Translations under genes and position numbers: made by a program | Shown here: positions 17,205-25,296 of the stretch, piece by piece | Numbering within the stretch: position 1 is the stretch's first letter | Layout of the letters: every line of letters begins with the position of its first letter | The notes under the pieces: model-generated | Told to the model about the DNA's origin: nothing | Database searches by the model: none | The model's input: only the letters and a program-made list of their open reading frames with translations | NCBI GenBank assembly: GCA_963755695.1 | Contig: CAVWLB010000006.1 | Coordinates: 62,001 to 126,000 of the forward strand | Direction: 5' to 3' | Length of the DNA: 64,000 bases | Source of the DNA: QHWT01 sp963755695 | GTDB lineage: Bacteria > Acidobacteriota > Vicinamibacteria > Vicinamibacterales > 2-12-FULL-66-21

Positions 17205-17416
17205 CGGGATCGATGTTGCTGCTGGCGCATTTCCGTGAGCCCGAAGCGTCTCATCGGACCCTTCCGAGAGTGCTCAGGAAACCTTAGCCGAGATGGTCGG
17301 CACGACCCGCTCGCGCGTGAACTTCTTCATGAACAAATTTCGGAAGCTCGGATTCATCGAGGACAACGGCGGCTTGAAGGTTCACTCCTCGCGTCTGAGT
17401 GTGGTGTTGCGACTGA
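17205..17416 (+). pseudogene. Crp/Fnr regulator C-terminal remnant
   Basis: AEMVGTTRSRVNFFMNKFRK and LGFIEDNGGLKVHSSRLSVV are the DNA-binding HTH and tail of a Crp/Fnr-type regulator, preceded by a damaged LLLAHF segment with a stop. The cAMP-binding-like domain is missing. It is convergent with, and different from, the intact regulator at 17465. Confidence 0.75.
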
Positions 17417-17464
17417 ACGGCAGGCCGTACGACGCAACGAGCCGCTGGGTTATCGCAACGCTCG

Positions 17465-18202
17465 TCACAACCCGAGCCGCTCAAAGTGCGCGCGAATGAC
17501 CTCGTAGCACTCGCATGCGGCGTGTTCGAGCTTCTTCCTCTTCAGCACCCGAATTCGTCCGTACCGCGTCGTTATGAGCCCGCCATCCTGCAATGTTCCC
17601 ATGACCAGCGTGACCGTGGGACGCTGCACACCGAGCATGATGGCGAGAAACTCCTGCTTCAATAGAAACTCCCGTGAGCCGAGGCGATCCTGCGTCTGGA
17701 GCAACCACCGGCAACACCGCTGCTTCACATCGTGCAGCGCATTGCACGCCGTGCCTTGCATGATCTGCAGCAGGTTGGCCTGCGCGTACAGCGCCAGGAC
17801 ATCGTGAAACGGTCCCGGCGTCGCGCTCTCTTTGACAAAACGACGTACGGTCATCGACGGGAAAGGACCATCCGGCACTTGCTGGAACGTGCGGCCCGCA
17901 CCCGAGCGATCGCCGAGGAACACACCGATCCCGAGCATGCCCTCAATGCCCACGGTTGCGACTTCGACGAGCGCCCCATCACGCATTTGATTCGTGACGG
18001 AGAACACGCCCCCATTCGGGAAGTACACGTCGGTGACGGGCGTGCCGTGCTCCTGAAGCGTACGGCCGGTCACACCAGTGTTCATGTGCAGATGCTTCTG
18101 AATACGTGCGTAGTCAGCAGCCGGAAGCGCCGCGAGAAGACGATTGTGTAGTGGCGTTCCGTCAGGAAGAAGCCGAGTCGAATGTACGGTTGAGCTGCCC
18201 AT
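17465..18202 (-). CDS. Crp/Fnr family transcription regulator
   Basis: 245 residues. N-terminal cyclic-nucleotide-binding-like beta barrel (LPDGTPLHNRLLAALPAADY, LQEHGTPVTDVYFPNGGVFS), long C helix, then a winged HTH (LLKQEFLAIMLGVQRPTVTL; LQDGGLITTRYGRIRVL). No cysteine cluster of the FNR iron-sulfur type is seen. It regulates transcription by binding DNA as a dimer; the ligand is unknown. Transcribed divergently from the response regulator at 18447 with about 245 nt between them, so it may control that gene. Confidence 0.85.
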   Translation of the reverse strand: MGSSTVHSTRLLPDGTPLHNRLLAALPAADYARIQKHLHMNTGVTGRTLQEHGTPVTDVYFPNGGVFSVTNQMRDGALVEVATVGIEGMLGIGVFLGDRSGAGRTFQQVPDGPFPSMTVRRFVKESATPGPFHDVLALYAQANLLQIMQGTACNALHDVKQRCCRWLLQTQDRLGSREFLLKQEFLAIMLGVQRPTVTLVMGTLQDGGLITTRYGRIRVLKRKKLEHAACECYEVIRAHFERLGL

Positions 18203-18335
18203 AGCGTCTCCCTCTGAGCGAGCCTGAAGGATCTCAGGCGCTTCGATGAGACTGGAGGGGCGCAGCGCGCCGGGCTGCGGGCACAGCTCAGAAAAGCAAG
18301 TAGGTTTTTAACAGTATCACGCGGGCGACGATCAG

Positions 18336-18408
18336 AATGTGCGATACACTACATTTGCCCGCCAGACTGGTGCCACGCCTTCGGGTGACGTCGCCTCAGC
18401 CTCCGAGC
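18336..18408 (+). promoter_or_regulatory. Conserved upstream block of response regulator 1
   Basis: About 73 nt (AATGTGCGATACACTACATT through CAGCCTCCGAGC) repeated with few changes at 20329-20402, each time ahead of a paralogous response regulator. TGCGATACACT resembles an extended -10 box and GGTGACGTCGCC is near-palindromic. Probably a duplicated promoter plus leader; no transcription evidence. Confidence 0.5.
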
Positions 18409-18446
18409 TTCCGGCAGCGAATCGCTACCGTGCAGGAGCGTGACGA

Positions 18447-19136
18447 ATGTCTCTCCAGTTCGCTTCCGAACAACTTGCCGACCTTCGCCACGACGCACGG
18501 CTGTTAACTGAACGAGCGGCCGAACAAGAAGGTCAGCTCGAGGCTTTCGTAGCCGCAGCCGAGCGGGATATGCGGCATGCGGAGGCGGCCGTCTCACACG
18601 CAGCGGACGACCCAGACGTGGATGAGGTCCGGCACCTGCTCTCCGCACAGCTCGGACGAAGCGCGGTGCGGGCTGCAGCTGCCAAGCGCGTCCTTGCCGG
18701 CGCCCACCAGCAGAATGCCGCGGCGCGTCGGTTGCTGGCGCACTTGGACGGCGATCGGAGCGCCGGCGGACAGTGCCCGAACGCGGTGCTCGTGGTGGAT
18801 GACTACGGCGACGTCCGTGATGTGTTGGCGCGCGTGCTAGAGGACGCCGGGTTCGTTGTCAGAACTGCCGCCAACGGGCTTGAGGCCCTGATTGCCGCCT
18901 ACGAGATGCGGCCAGGCGTGATCGTCATGGACGTCTCCATGCCGGTGCTCGATGGGATCGAAGCGACCCGGTTGATCAAGGCGGGCGAAGCGACGCGCGA
19001 TGCACGGGTCATTGCATACACGGGCAATCCTTCGTTCAATGACAGCCCCACGCGGACGTTGTTCGCTGCGGTACTGACCAAGCCGGCAACTCCGGGTGCC
19101 GTGCTCGCAACGGTTCAACACGTTGCCGGTCTGTAG
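18447..19136 (+). CDS. Response regulator with N-terminal coiled coil (paralog 1)
   Basis: 229 residues after AGGAGCGTGACGA. Residues 1-110 are a helical, coiled-coil-like segment (LLTERAAEQEGQLEAFVAAA). The rest is a receiver domain (VLVVDDYGDV, phospho-acceptor Asp in VIVMDVSMPVLDG, Lys in LTKPATPG). There is no DNA-binding or enzymatic output domain, so it probably acts through protein contacts. Paralogous to 20438-21136, including the upstream block. No kinase is adjacent; the hybrid kinase at 22.7 kb is the nearest. Confidence 0.85.
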   Translation: MSLQFASEQLADLRHDARLLTERAAEQEGQLEAFVAAAERDMRHAEAAVSHAADDPDVDEVRHLLSAQLGRSAVRAAAAKRVLAGAHQQNAAARRLLAHLDGDRSAGGQCPNAVLVVDDYGDVRDVLARVLEDAGFVVRTAANGLEALIAAYEMRPGVIVMDVSMPVLDGIEATRLIKAGEATRDARVIAYTGNPSFNDSPTRTLFAAVLTKPATPGAVLATVQHVAGL

Positions 19137-20328
19137 GCTCCTCGCAGGTACGACTGATGTTTAGCAGAATCCGTATCCTGGGGAGCAGTCTCCGGTCGTC
19201 GGTATTGTCGGAATTTCTATTGCGTGCCTCATAATCAGCGCGGCAGCGATCGCCGCCTGCGCCTGAATCTCAATTGGTTCCACTTCTACCTCCTGGCAGC
19301 AACGGCTAAGCCGCAAGCGGGCACGGTATCAGCCGACCTTAACGGGATCGGCAGCGGCATCTGCACGTTTGAGTATTCGAATCCGCTTCAAGGCTGCAGT
19401 TGTCAGTGCCGCGGCAGCCCTCGCAATGGCGACCTCGCCGACACTTGCACTTGAGGAACCCGACAGTCGAAAGCGGCAGGTTCAGTGCGCTCCTGTGCGG
19501 TGGCTGCGACCCGAAGTGGTCGCAGGGAATGGTCACGGTGCGTGGGACCTCAGGTTCACCAGAGTAAGGAGAACGTGTGGACGGACCGATTCGCGAAGGC
19601 GATGTGCTTGTGTCGTGTGAACGGTACCGCCGACCTCTACGTCGTTGCGCGTTGAACGTGAACAACTCCCTTCTGAGTGCGGGTGCTGCGTAACTGACGT
19701 CCCGCAGTTCTTAGCGGACGTAAGCCCACACGAGCACGATCTCGGTCTGATCGCGACCCAGAGTCGGCTGTTCGAGCACCGAGCTCACCATTGATCACAC
19801 CGGCCCGAACCAGTGTTGCACGACCGCTCCAGGCAGCTGAGGTCGAAGCGCTTCCCACTATCACGTCGAGCCGGGCCTGCAGTTGCGCGATTCGGGTGAA
19901 CTGGATGCGCAGCTCGCGCTCAGCCTTCGCGAGGCGTTGTGAACGACCGCCAATGAATTGCCGACGGGCCCCGTCCGACTGGTTCGAGGGCCGGCCGATC
20001 GACGGCCCGACGGGGCAGCAGTTGGTGACATCCACACCTCCGCCTGAGGGAGCGTATGTCAGAGCTGATCACGTCCGCTGTGCTGAACAGCACAGCACAC
20101 CACACCAACGGCAACGCTGCGTCGTTCGGTGATCCGCTCGGTGCAATCCGAGACTGTGCGGGCCGTGACAGGTACAGCGCCGGCTGGGGGCCATGCGGAT
20201 CGAACCTCAGCCGACCGCCGGTTTCGGCACTTCGAGGCACCACGTCCGTGGGTCCCCTGAAGGGCGCGACGCGCAGCCGTGGTTGGAGTTAGGGCCAAGT
20301 CGACCCTTTTCGATCGCACGCGAATCGA
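19137..20328. other. Region between the duplicated response regulators
   Basis: Holds fragments only. A frame from about 19369 starts with a signal-like IRFKAAVVSAAAALAMATSP and soon breaks. A broken copy of the 5155 gene lies at 19577. On the reverse strand near 19880-19970 is a helical piece (KAERELRIQFTRIAQLQARL) resembling small coiled-coil proteins. None forms an intact gene. Confidence 0.4.
19577..19655 (+). pseudogene. Broken copy of the gene at 5155
   Basis: GTG GAC GGA CCG ATT CGC gives MDGPIREGDVLV, then the frame slips into sequence still recognisable as CRVNGTADLYVV, before the homology ends. The upstream GGAGAACG matches too. Supports the non-ATG start assigned to the 5155 gene. 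Confidence 0.65.
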
Positions 20329-20402
20329 AATGTGCGTTAACATACATTTGCCCGCTAGACTGGTGCCGCGCCAATCGCGTGACGTCGCCTCAGCCTCCGA
20401 GC
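20329..20402 (+). promoter_or_regulatory. Conserved upstream block of response regulator 2
   Basis: Counterpart of 18336-18408 (AATGTGCGTTAACATACATT, later GTGACGTCGCCTCAGCCTCC). The shared stretch ends about 36 nt before the start codon, and the -10-like hexamer differs (TTAACAT instead of GATACACT). Confidence 0.5.
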
Positions 20403-20437
20403 CCTCTACCGCCGTGTGCGTAGCGAAGGAGCTGACG

Positions 20438-21136
20438 ATGTCCGTTCAGTTGTCTGCCGAGCGGTTCGCCGATATCCGCAACAACGTAGAGCGAATGGTT
20501 GAACGCGCGCGCGAGCATCAGGTCGACATGGAGGCACTCGCCGCGGTGGCGATCAGTGATGTGAGACACGCCGAGGCGGCGTTGTCCCGAACACGACACG
20601 TTCCAGAGGACCCACGCAGGGCATTGCTCGAGCCGTATTTGCACCGCCACATGGCGGCGCTTGACGCCGCGAGGCAGTTGTCTGTGCGCGCCCGCGAGCA
20701 ACACGATGCGACGCGTCAATTGCTCACGCGGCTCGACGACAACACCGTTGCGGCGCCCTGCACTGAGCGGCGGAAAGTCCGCCACGCTGTGCTGGTCGTG
20801 GACGATCAGGAGGAAGTGCGCGAACTCCTCGCGCGCGAGCTGCAGGCGGCCGGGTTCGTCGTGCGCACTGCCACGAATGGACTCGAGGCGTTGATTGCGG
20901 CGTATGAGATGCGGCCCGCCGTCATCGTCATGGATGTGAGCATTCCGGTGCTCGACGGCGTACGAGCGACCCGGCTAATCAAGGCCACACAGGCCACTCG
21001 AGACGCCAAGGTGATTGCCTACACGGGGAAGATCACGTTCGATCGCAGTGCTGACACACTGTTCGCCGCCGTGTTGCAGAAGCCCGCGACACTCGACACG
21101 GTCCTGGCGACCGTGCGGCAGTGCGCCAGTCTCTAG
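20438..21136 (+). CDS. Response regulator with N-terminal coiled coil (paralog 2)
   Basis: 232 residues from the ATG after AAGGAGCTGACG. Same layout as paralog 1: a helical N-terminus (RADIRNN-like, then VERAREHQVDMEALAAVAIS) and a receiver domain (VLVVDDQEEVRELL, Asp in VIVMDVSIPVLDG, Lys in LQKPATLD). No output domain. The receiver domains are closely similar while the coiled coils differ more, so the pair may bind different partners. Confidence 0.85.
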   Translation: MSVQLSAERFADIRNNVERMVERAREHQVDMEALAAVAISDVRHAEAALSRTRHVPEDPRRALLEPYLHRHMAALDAARQLSVRAREQHDATRQLLTRLDDNTVAAPCTERRKVRHAVLVVDDQEEVRELLARELQAAGFVVRTATNGLEALIAAYEMRPAVIVMDVSIPVLDGVRATRLIKATQATRDAKVIAYTGKITFDRSADTLFAAVLQKPATLDTVLATVRQCASL

Positions 21137-21699
21137 CGCGGGCGCCCTCACCCCACGGGGCGCACGATCGCTCTTCCGTCAATGACTCGTGCAATCGTCG
21201 AGTCGTATCCGATTGGTTTGTCACGCCCCGTTACGATTGTTAGCCCGCATCGCTCGCCATACGCGCTAGGTCCGACCGGTCGTCCTTCGCGATGTGGCGC
21301 AGATCTTCGACGTGCGCCCGCGCCCGCGCGCGCCTCCAGCATGCGAGTGCCACGCCGGTCGCGCACTGGCGTCGAACGTGTCAGCCCCGCCACTCGGGGC
21401 CGACGGGTCGAGCGCCTCGAACAGCACCTCGACACGAGCGCCACCTGTGAAATTCTCCGCCGGTTCATCGCGCAGATTTCCCGACAAGCATCAACACCCG
21501 GCGATGCCCGCCGGCGCCGACCAGCACAGGATCGGTGGGGAGCAGAAGGTGCTGATTGCCGCGGTACTTCGCCCGTTGCCAGGCCAGTTCCGACGCGTCG
21601 ACGAGCACGAGCCGCCCTGGTGCGCGGCCACGAACCTCGTCGTGAGAGAACGGATTGGCGGCGAAGCCAACGACGTCTGAGAACGTCCCGGCGTGTAGC
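21137..21699. other. Mixed remnants including a groEL 3' scrap
   Basis: Around 21462-21520 the forward strand carries a scrap of groEL 3' end (PDKHQHPAMPAGA in one frame) nearly identical to 22500-22560. The reverse strand has protein-like stretches (LTIVTGRDKPIGYDSTIARV; DVVGFAANPFSHDEVRGRAP; LVLVDASELAWQRAKYRGNQ) in different frames that I cannot assign. Reads as decayed coding DNA. Confidence 0.4.
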
Positions 21700-21736
21700 G
21701 AGCTCACTAAAGTGACTGGCGCAGTTCGACTCCGCT
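21700..21736. repeat. 37 bp dispersed repeat, copy 2
   Basis: One mismatch to 3488-3524; contains TCACTAAAGTGA. groEL homology starts at the very next base, so the repeat marks a recombination or insertion edge. Confidence 0.7.
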
Positions 21737-22571
21737 GGCGACGGTCGTGGTCAACAAGCTCAGGGGGACGTTGCAGGTGGCCGCGGTATGGGGACCGACC
21801 CAAGGCGATGCTCGAAGACATGGCGGTCTTGACCGACGGCAACGATCACCGAGGACCTCGGGCTGAAGCTCGAGAACATCCGGATGGAAGACCTCGGTCA
21901 GGCCAAGAAGGTCACCATCGACAGGGACACCACGACGATTCTGGAAAGCGCCGGCAGCGCCGAGTCGATCGCCGGCCGCGTCAAGCACCTGCGCACGCAG
22001 GTCGAGGAGACGATATCCGAGTACGATCGCGAGACGCTGCAGGAGCGCCTCGCCCGGATGGTGGGTGGAGTCGCGATCATCAAGGTCGGGGCCGCCACCG
22101 AGACCGAGATGAAGGAGAAGAAGGCGCGCGTCGAGGACGCGATACACGCGACCAAGGCGGCCGTCGAAGAGGGCATCATTCCAGGCGCGGGGTGGCGCTG
22201 CTGCGTGCGTCGACGGTGCTCAAGGGCCTGACGCTCCCGTCGACGAGCAGATCGGCGTCACCATCATCATGCGTGCGATCGAGGAGCCTCTGCGCTGGAT
22301 CGCGACGAACGCGGGTCACGAGGGCTCGACCGTGGTCGGGCGCGTGAAAGAGATGAAGGGCGACGAAGGCTTCAATGCACAAACGGAGCAGTACGAGAAC
22401 CTGGTGCAGGCAGGCGTGATCGACCCGACCAAAGTGGTTCGCTCCGCGCTGCAGAACGCGGCGTCCATCGCGTCGCTCCTGCTCACCACTGAAGCCGTCA
22501 TCGCACAGATTCCCGACAAGCATCAGCACCCGCCGATGTCGGCCGGCGCCATGGGTGGTGGCATGTTCTGA
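21737..22571 (+). pseudogene. groEL C-terminal half, decayed
   Basis: Begins inside groEL at VVNKLRGTLQVAAV, has a short deletion (the KAPG region) and shifts, then reads cleanly from MEDLGQAKKVTIDRDTTT through GVAIIKVGAATETEMKEKKA to EEGIIPGAG. After another deletion it resumes with IMRAIEEPLRWIATNAGHEG and ends MSAGAMGGGMF. The apical and N-terminal halves are absent. It is a different paralog from 9.6-11.3 kb (LAERMVGG-like ARMVGGVAI and another C-terminus). Not functional. Confidence 0.85.
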
Positions 22572-22695
22572 TGTGCGTCCAGTGACTTCAGGTATTCACT
22601 AACTTAGGATCCGTCCTTTATCGAAGCCGAAGAGCAACGCTCGAACTCAACTCAGGAACGACAACGTCCGCTGACTGCCGCCGGCGAACTGCCCA

Positions 22696-24360
22696 TCACA
22701 CCTGCGTCTCGGCGCTTCTGGGCGCGGGTCCGCTGAGAAGCCTCGCGACAGTGCTGGGGTCAACAGGCTTGACGAGGTGATGATCGAATCCTGCTTCGGT
22801 CGAGCGCTCGTAGTCATCCGGAAAACCATATCCGGTAAGGGCGAGAAGCAGCATCGCACGGCCGTTCGGGCGCTCACGGATTCGTTTGGCGACCTCGTAC
22901 CCATCGAGATCAGGAAGACCGATGTCGATGATGGCGACGTCCGGGTTCTCGGCGTCCAGTAATTCGAGCCCACGGTTGCCGCTTTCCGCCTCGTAGACTT
23001 CGTGGCCTGCGTTCTCGAGGATCAGCCGGAACATCTCGCGTGCGTCGCGGCTGTCCTCGATGAGGAGTACACGTCTGGGCGTTGCCGCGTCGATCGCTGA
23101 CCGCTCGGAGGCGGTTGTTTGGGCCGCCGGAATTTGTGGCAGCCGCACGGTGAAGGTACTGCCATGCCCCGCCCCTTCGCTCACTGCGACGACCGTCCCG
23201 CCATGAAGTTCGACGAGGCGCCGCACCAGTGTGAGCCCGATGCCGAGGCCACCCTGGGCGCGGTCCAGCGTGCGCTCGCCTTGCACGAACATGTCGAAGA
23301 TCGATGGAAGCAGTTCCGACACGATGCCGTAGCCCGTGTCCTCGACGCAAAGGACCGCGTCGGTTCCGTCGCCCCGCACCGACACTCGAATCGCGCCGCC
23401 GGGCGGCGTGTACTTGATCGCATTCGCCACGATATTGGCAAAAACCTGTTCGAGCCGCACAGCGTCTCCATCGACCCATACTGGCTCGGTGTCCACTTCG
23501 ATGTGTCGATCCAGTCCGGCGGTGCCGCTAAACGTGGCGACCGCCTGCCGTACAGCGTCGGCCATCTCGATGGGATGTCGATCCAGGACGATCTTGCCCG
23601 AGGCGACGCGCTCGACGTCGAGCAGGTCGTCGATGAGGTGCGAGAGGTGGCCGATCTGCCGGCCAATCACCTCGCGCGCGCGCGCGGCAGGCCCGTTCGT
23701 CGGGTCCGCGCCCGCGAGCACGCTGACGGCGCTGCGAATCGCGCCGAGCGGATTGCGGAACTCGTGGGCCAGCATCGTCAGAAACTCGTTTTTCGTGTGG
23801 TTGTCTCGCTCGGCGCGGTCGCGTTCGTTACGCGCTTCGAGGAGTTCTCTGAGATCCGTCACGATCAGAGTCAGGTGGCTGATGCCCCTGGACGACGCGG
23901 TCGTCGTCAGCGAGAGATAGACGTCAATGGTCGTGCCATCCGACGAGACCAATCGGCTTCGACGGCCGCCGGTGCCGGAACTCAGGAGCGCACTGATATC
24001 GCCTCGATCGGCGGCCACGACGAAGCGGCCGATGTGGCCGCCGAGCACCGATTCCGGCGGCTCGCCGACGAGAGCCGCGAACCGTGCGTTGCAGTACAGA
24101 ATGTCACCGGCGTGCGCAAGGACGACGGCACCTTCGCGCAACTGCTCCACGAGATTGCGGTACGGCTCCTCGGCGCCGTGCAACGTGTAGACCTGGTCGC
24201 CTTCGGTGCCCCGGATGACCAGCGCGTCGACCTCACCTTCACGCAGCGCCAGCAGCGTCTCCTCAGCCTCGGCGAGGCGCGCGAGCAGCGTACCTCGTCG
24301 TTCGTGATGCGCCTCTCTACGTTCGTGACGCCTGCTGTTGTGGACCACATTCGCCTCCAT
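22696..24360 (-). CDS. PAS hybrid sensor histidine kinase
   Basis: 554 residues, no membrane segment. N-terminal coiled coil (LLARLAEAEETLLALREGEV) and the phrase EVDALVIRG, PAS domain about 65-180, HisKA with the phospho-His in LTMLAHEFRNPLGAIRS, HATPase with N box (IVANAIKYTPPGGAIR) and G boxes (VEDTGYGI, GGLGIGLTLV), and a C-terminal receiver (VLLIEDSRDA, Asp in VAIIDIGLPDLDG, Lys in LVKPVD). A cytoplasmic kinase that can phosphorylate its own receiver. The kaiB gene ends 96 nt upstream on the same strand, which suggests that KaiB modulates or shares regulation with the kinase. A second ATG option lies a few codons in. Confidence 0.9.
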   Translation of the reverse strand: MEANVVHNSRRHERREAHHERRGTLLARLAEAEETLLALREGEVDALVIRGTEGDQVYTLHGAEEPYRNLVEQLREGAVVLAHAGDILYCNARFAALVGEPPESVLGGHIGRFVVAADRGDISALLSSGTGGRRSRLVSSDGTTIDVYLSLTTTASSRGISHLTLIVTDLRELLEARNERDRAERDNHTKNEFLTMLAHEFRNPLGAIRSAVSVLAGADPTNGPAARAREVIGRQIGHLSHLIDDLLDVERVASGKIVLDRHPIEMADAVRQAVATFSGTAGLDRHIEVDTEPVWVDGDAVRLEQVFANIVANAIKYTPPGGAIRVSVRGDGTDAVLCVEDTGYGIVSELLPSIFDMFVQGERTLDRAQGGLGIGLTLVRRLVELHGGTVVAVSEGAGHGSTFTVRLPQIPAAQTTASERSAIDAATPRRVLLIEDSRDAREMFRLILENAGHEVYEAESGNRGLELLDAENPDVAIIDIGLPDLDGYEVAKRIRERPNGRAMLLLALTGYGFPDDYERSTEAGFDHHLVKPVDPSTVARLLSGPAPRSAETQV

Positions 24361-24456
24361 CCCGCTCCTGGCGAGTGCAATCGAGGCCCCGAAGCACGCC
24401 AGCGCGCCGCGACCTGTCGCTGCTGATCCAGCGCAGTGGCAGCCGGAGCCTTTTGA

Positions 24457-24777
24457 TCAGCGCCAAGGTTCATCACCTTCTCGTCGCCCCGGACGCAAAT
24501 CCAATCCGACCAGGACGCGTTCGGTGTTGGAGAGGTCGCCAATGATCTTCCTGACGGGTGCCGGCCGCCGGCGTACGAGCGTGGGGATCGCGAGGATCTG
24601 GTCTCCGCGGGCAAGCTGAGGCGTCTGCAGCAGATCGATGATGTCGAGCTCGTAGCGACCTTTGAGGTGCTCGTCGCAGATCTGCTTCACGTTCGTAAAG
24701 GCGCTAATAGACCGTGGCGTCTGTCCTGCGAGGTACAGGCGCAGGCGGTATGTGCCGTCGCCGGTCGTTGTTTTCAC
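24457..24777 (-). CDS. kaiB: KaiB domain protein
   Basis: 106 residues: YRLRLYLAGQTPRSISAFTN, VKQICDEHLKGRYELDIIDL, PQLARGDQILAIPTLVRRRP, then VRKIIGDLSNTERVLVGLDL. This is the thioredoxin-like KaiB fold with the LYVAG and AxPTL motifs. In cyanobacteria KaiB binds KaiC and a SasA/CikA-type kinase. Here no kaiC or kaiA is present in the window, and the partner gene downstream is a hybrid kinase. It may serve a stress or light signalling role rather than a clock. Confidence 0.88.
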   Translation of the reverse strand: MKTTTGDGTYRLRLYLAGQTPRSISAFTNVKQICDEHLKGRYELDIIDLLQTPQLARGDQILAIPTLVRRRPAPVRKIIGDLSNTERVLVGLDLRPGRREGDEPWR

Positions 24778-25296
24778 TACGATTGGGTCCTTTCAGTAGG
24801 AACCGGCGCTGGCCACCGCGCCGCCGCTGCCCGAATCGAGCGCGCGCACAGTTCGAGGTGGATGTTGGCCCGTCGCGCGCAGCATTGATGCCTGTCCGTG
24901 GACGCCAGACACACGTTTCCCGATAGTAACACCTGGTCGGTATCGCCGCTGTGCGAAACAGAACATTCACGTCAGCGGCCGCTCCCTGTGCAATCGAGGA
25001 CACTCTGGCGGTGCGGTCCCGAGGACTACGGCGGAGAAATGGGAATCGATACCACGGACACCGAGGGGCAGTTTTGCGCGGATTCACCGGAATGATCGAG
25101 GGATGCGCTGCAGCGTGGCGATCTCGCCGCACTCGGTCGTGGCCTGTTTGTCTTCGGCGGATCTGAAAACACGTCCTTCAGACATGCGTCGAGCGTTTCC
25201 GTCTGCTCGAGCCGAAATGGCCTCATGCTAAAGACCACCGGTGGCGCGCCGGGTCGCTAATTGGTCTGACTCTAGGTACAGTCTTGCGGTCTGCGG
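24778..25296. other. Upstream of kaiB, no gene recognised
   Basis: About 520 nt with no convincing frame on either strand and no KaiC-like Walker motif. The kaiB promoter should lie here. Confidence 0.4.

Noticed and set aside
21160..21700. Toxin or nuclease gene on the reverse strand
   Set aside because: Protein-like stretches are scattered over frames without a recognisable motif.
23119..24426. 435-codon forward frame
   Set aside because: Antisense shadow of the hybrid kinase; high GC keeps many frames open.
24778..25296. kaiC remnant upstream of kaiB
   Set aside because: No Walker A/B motifs or KaiC-like segments in any frame.
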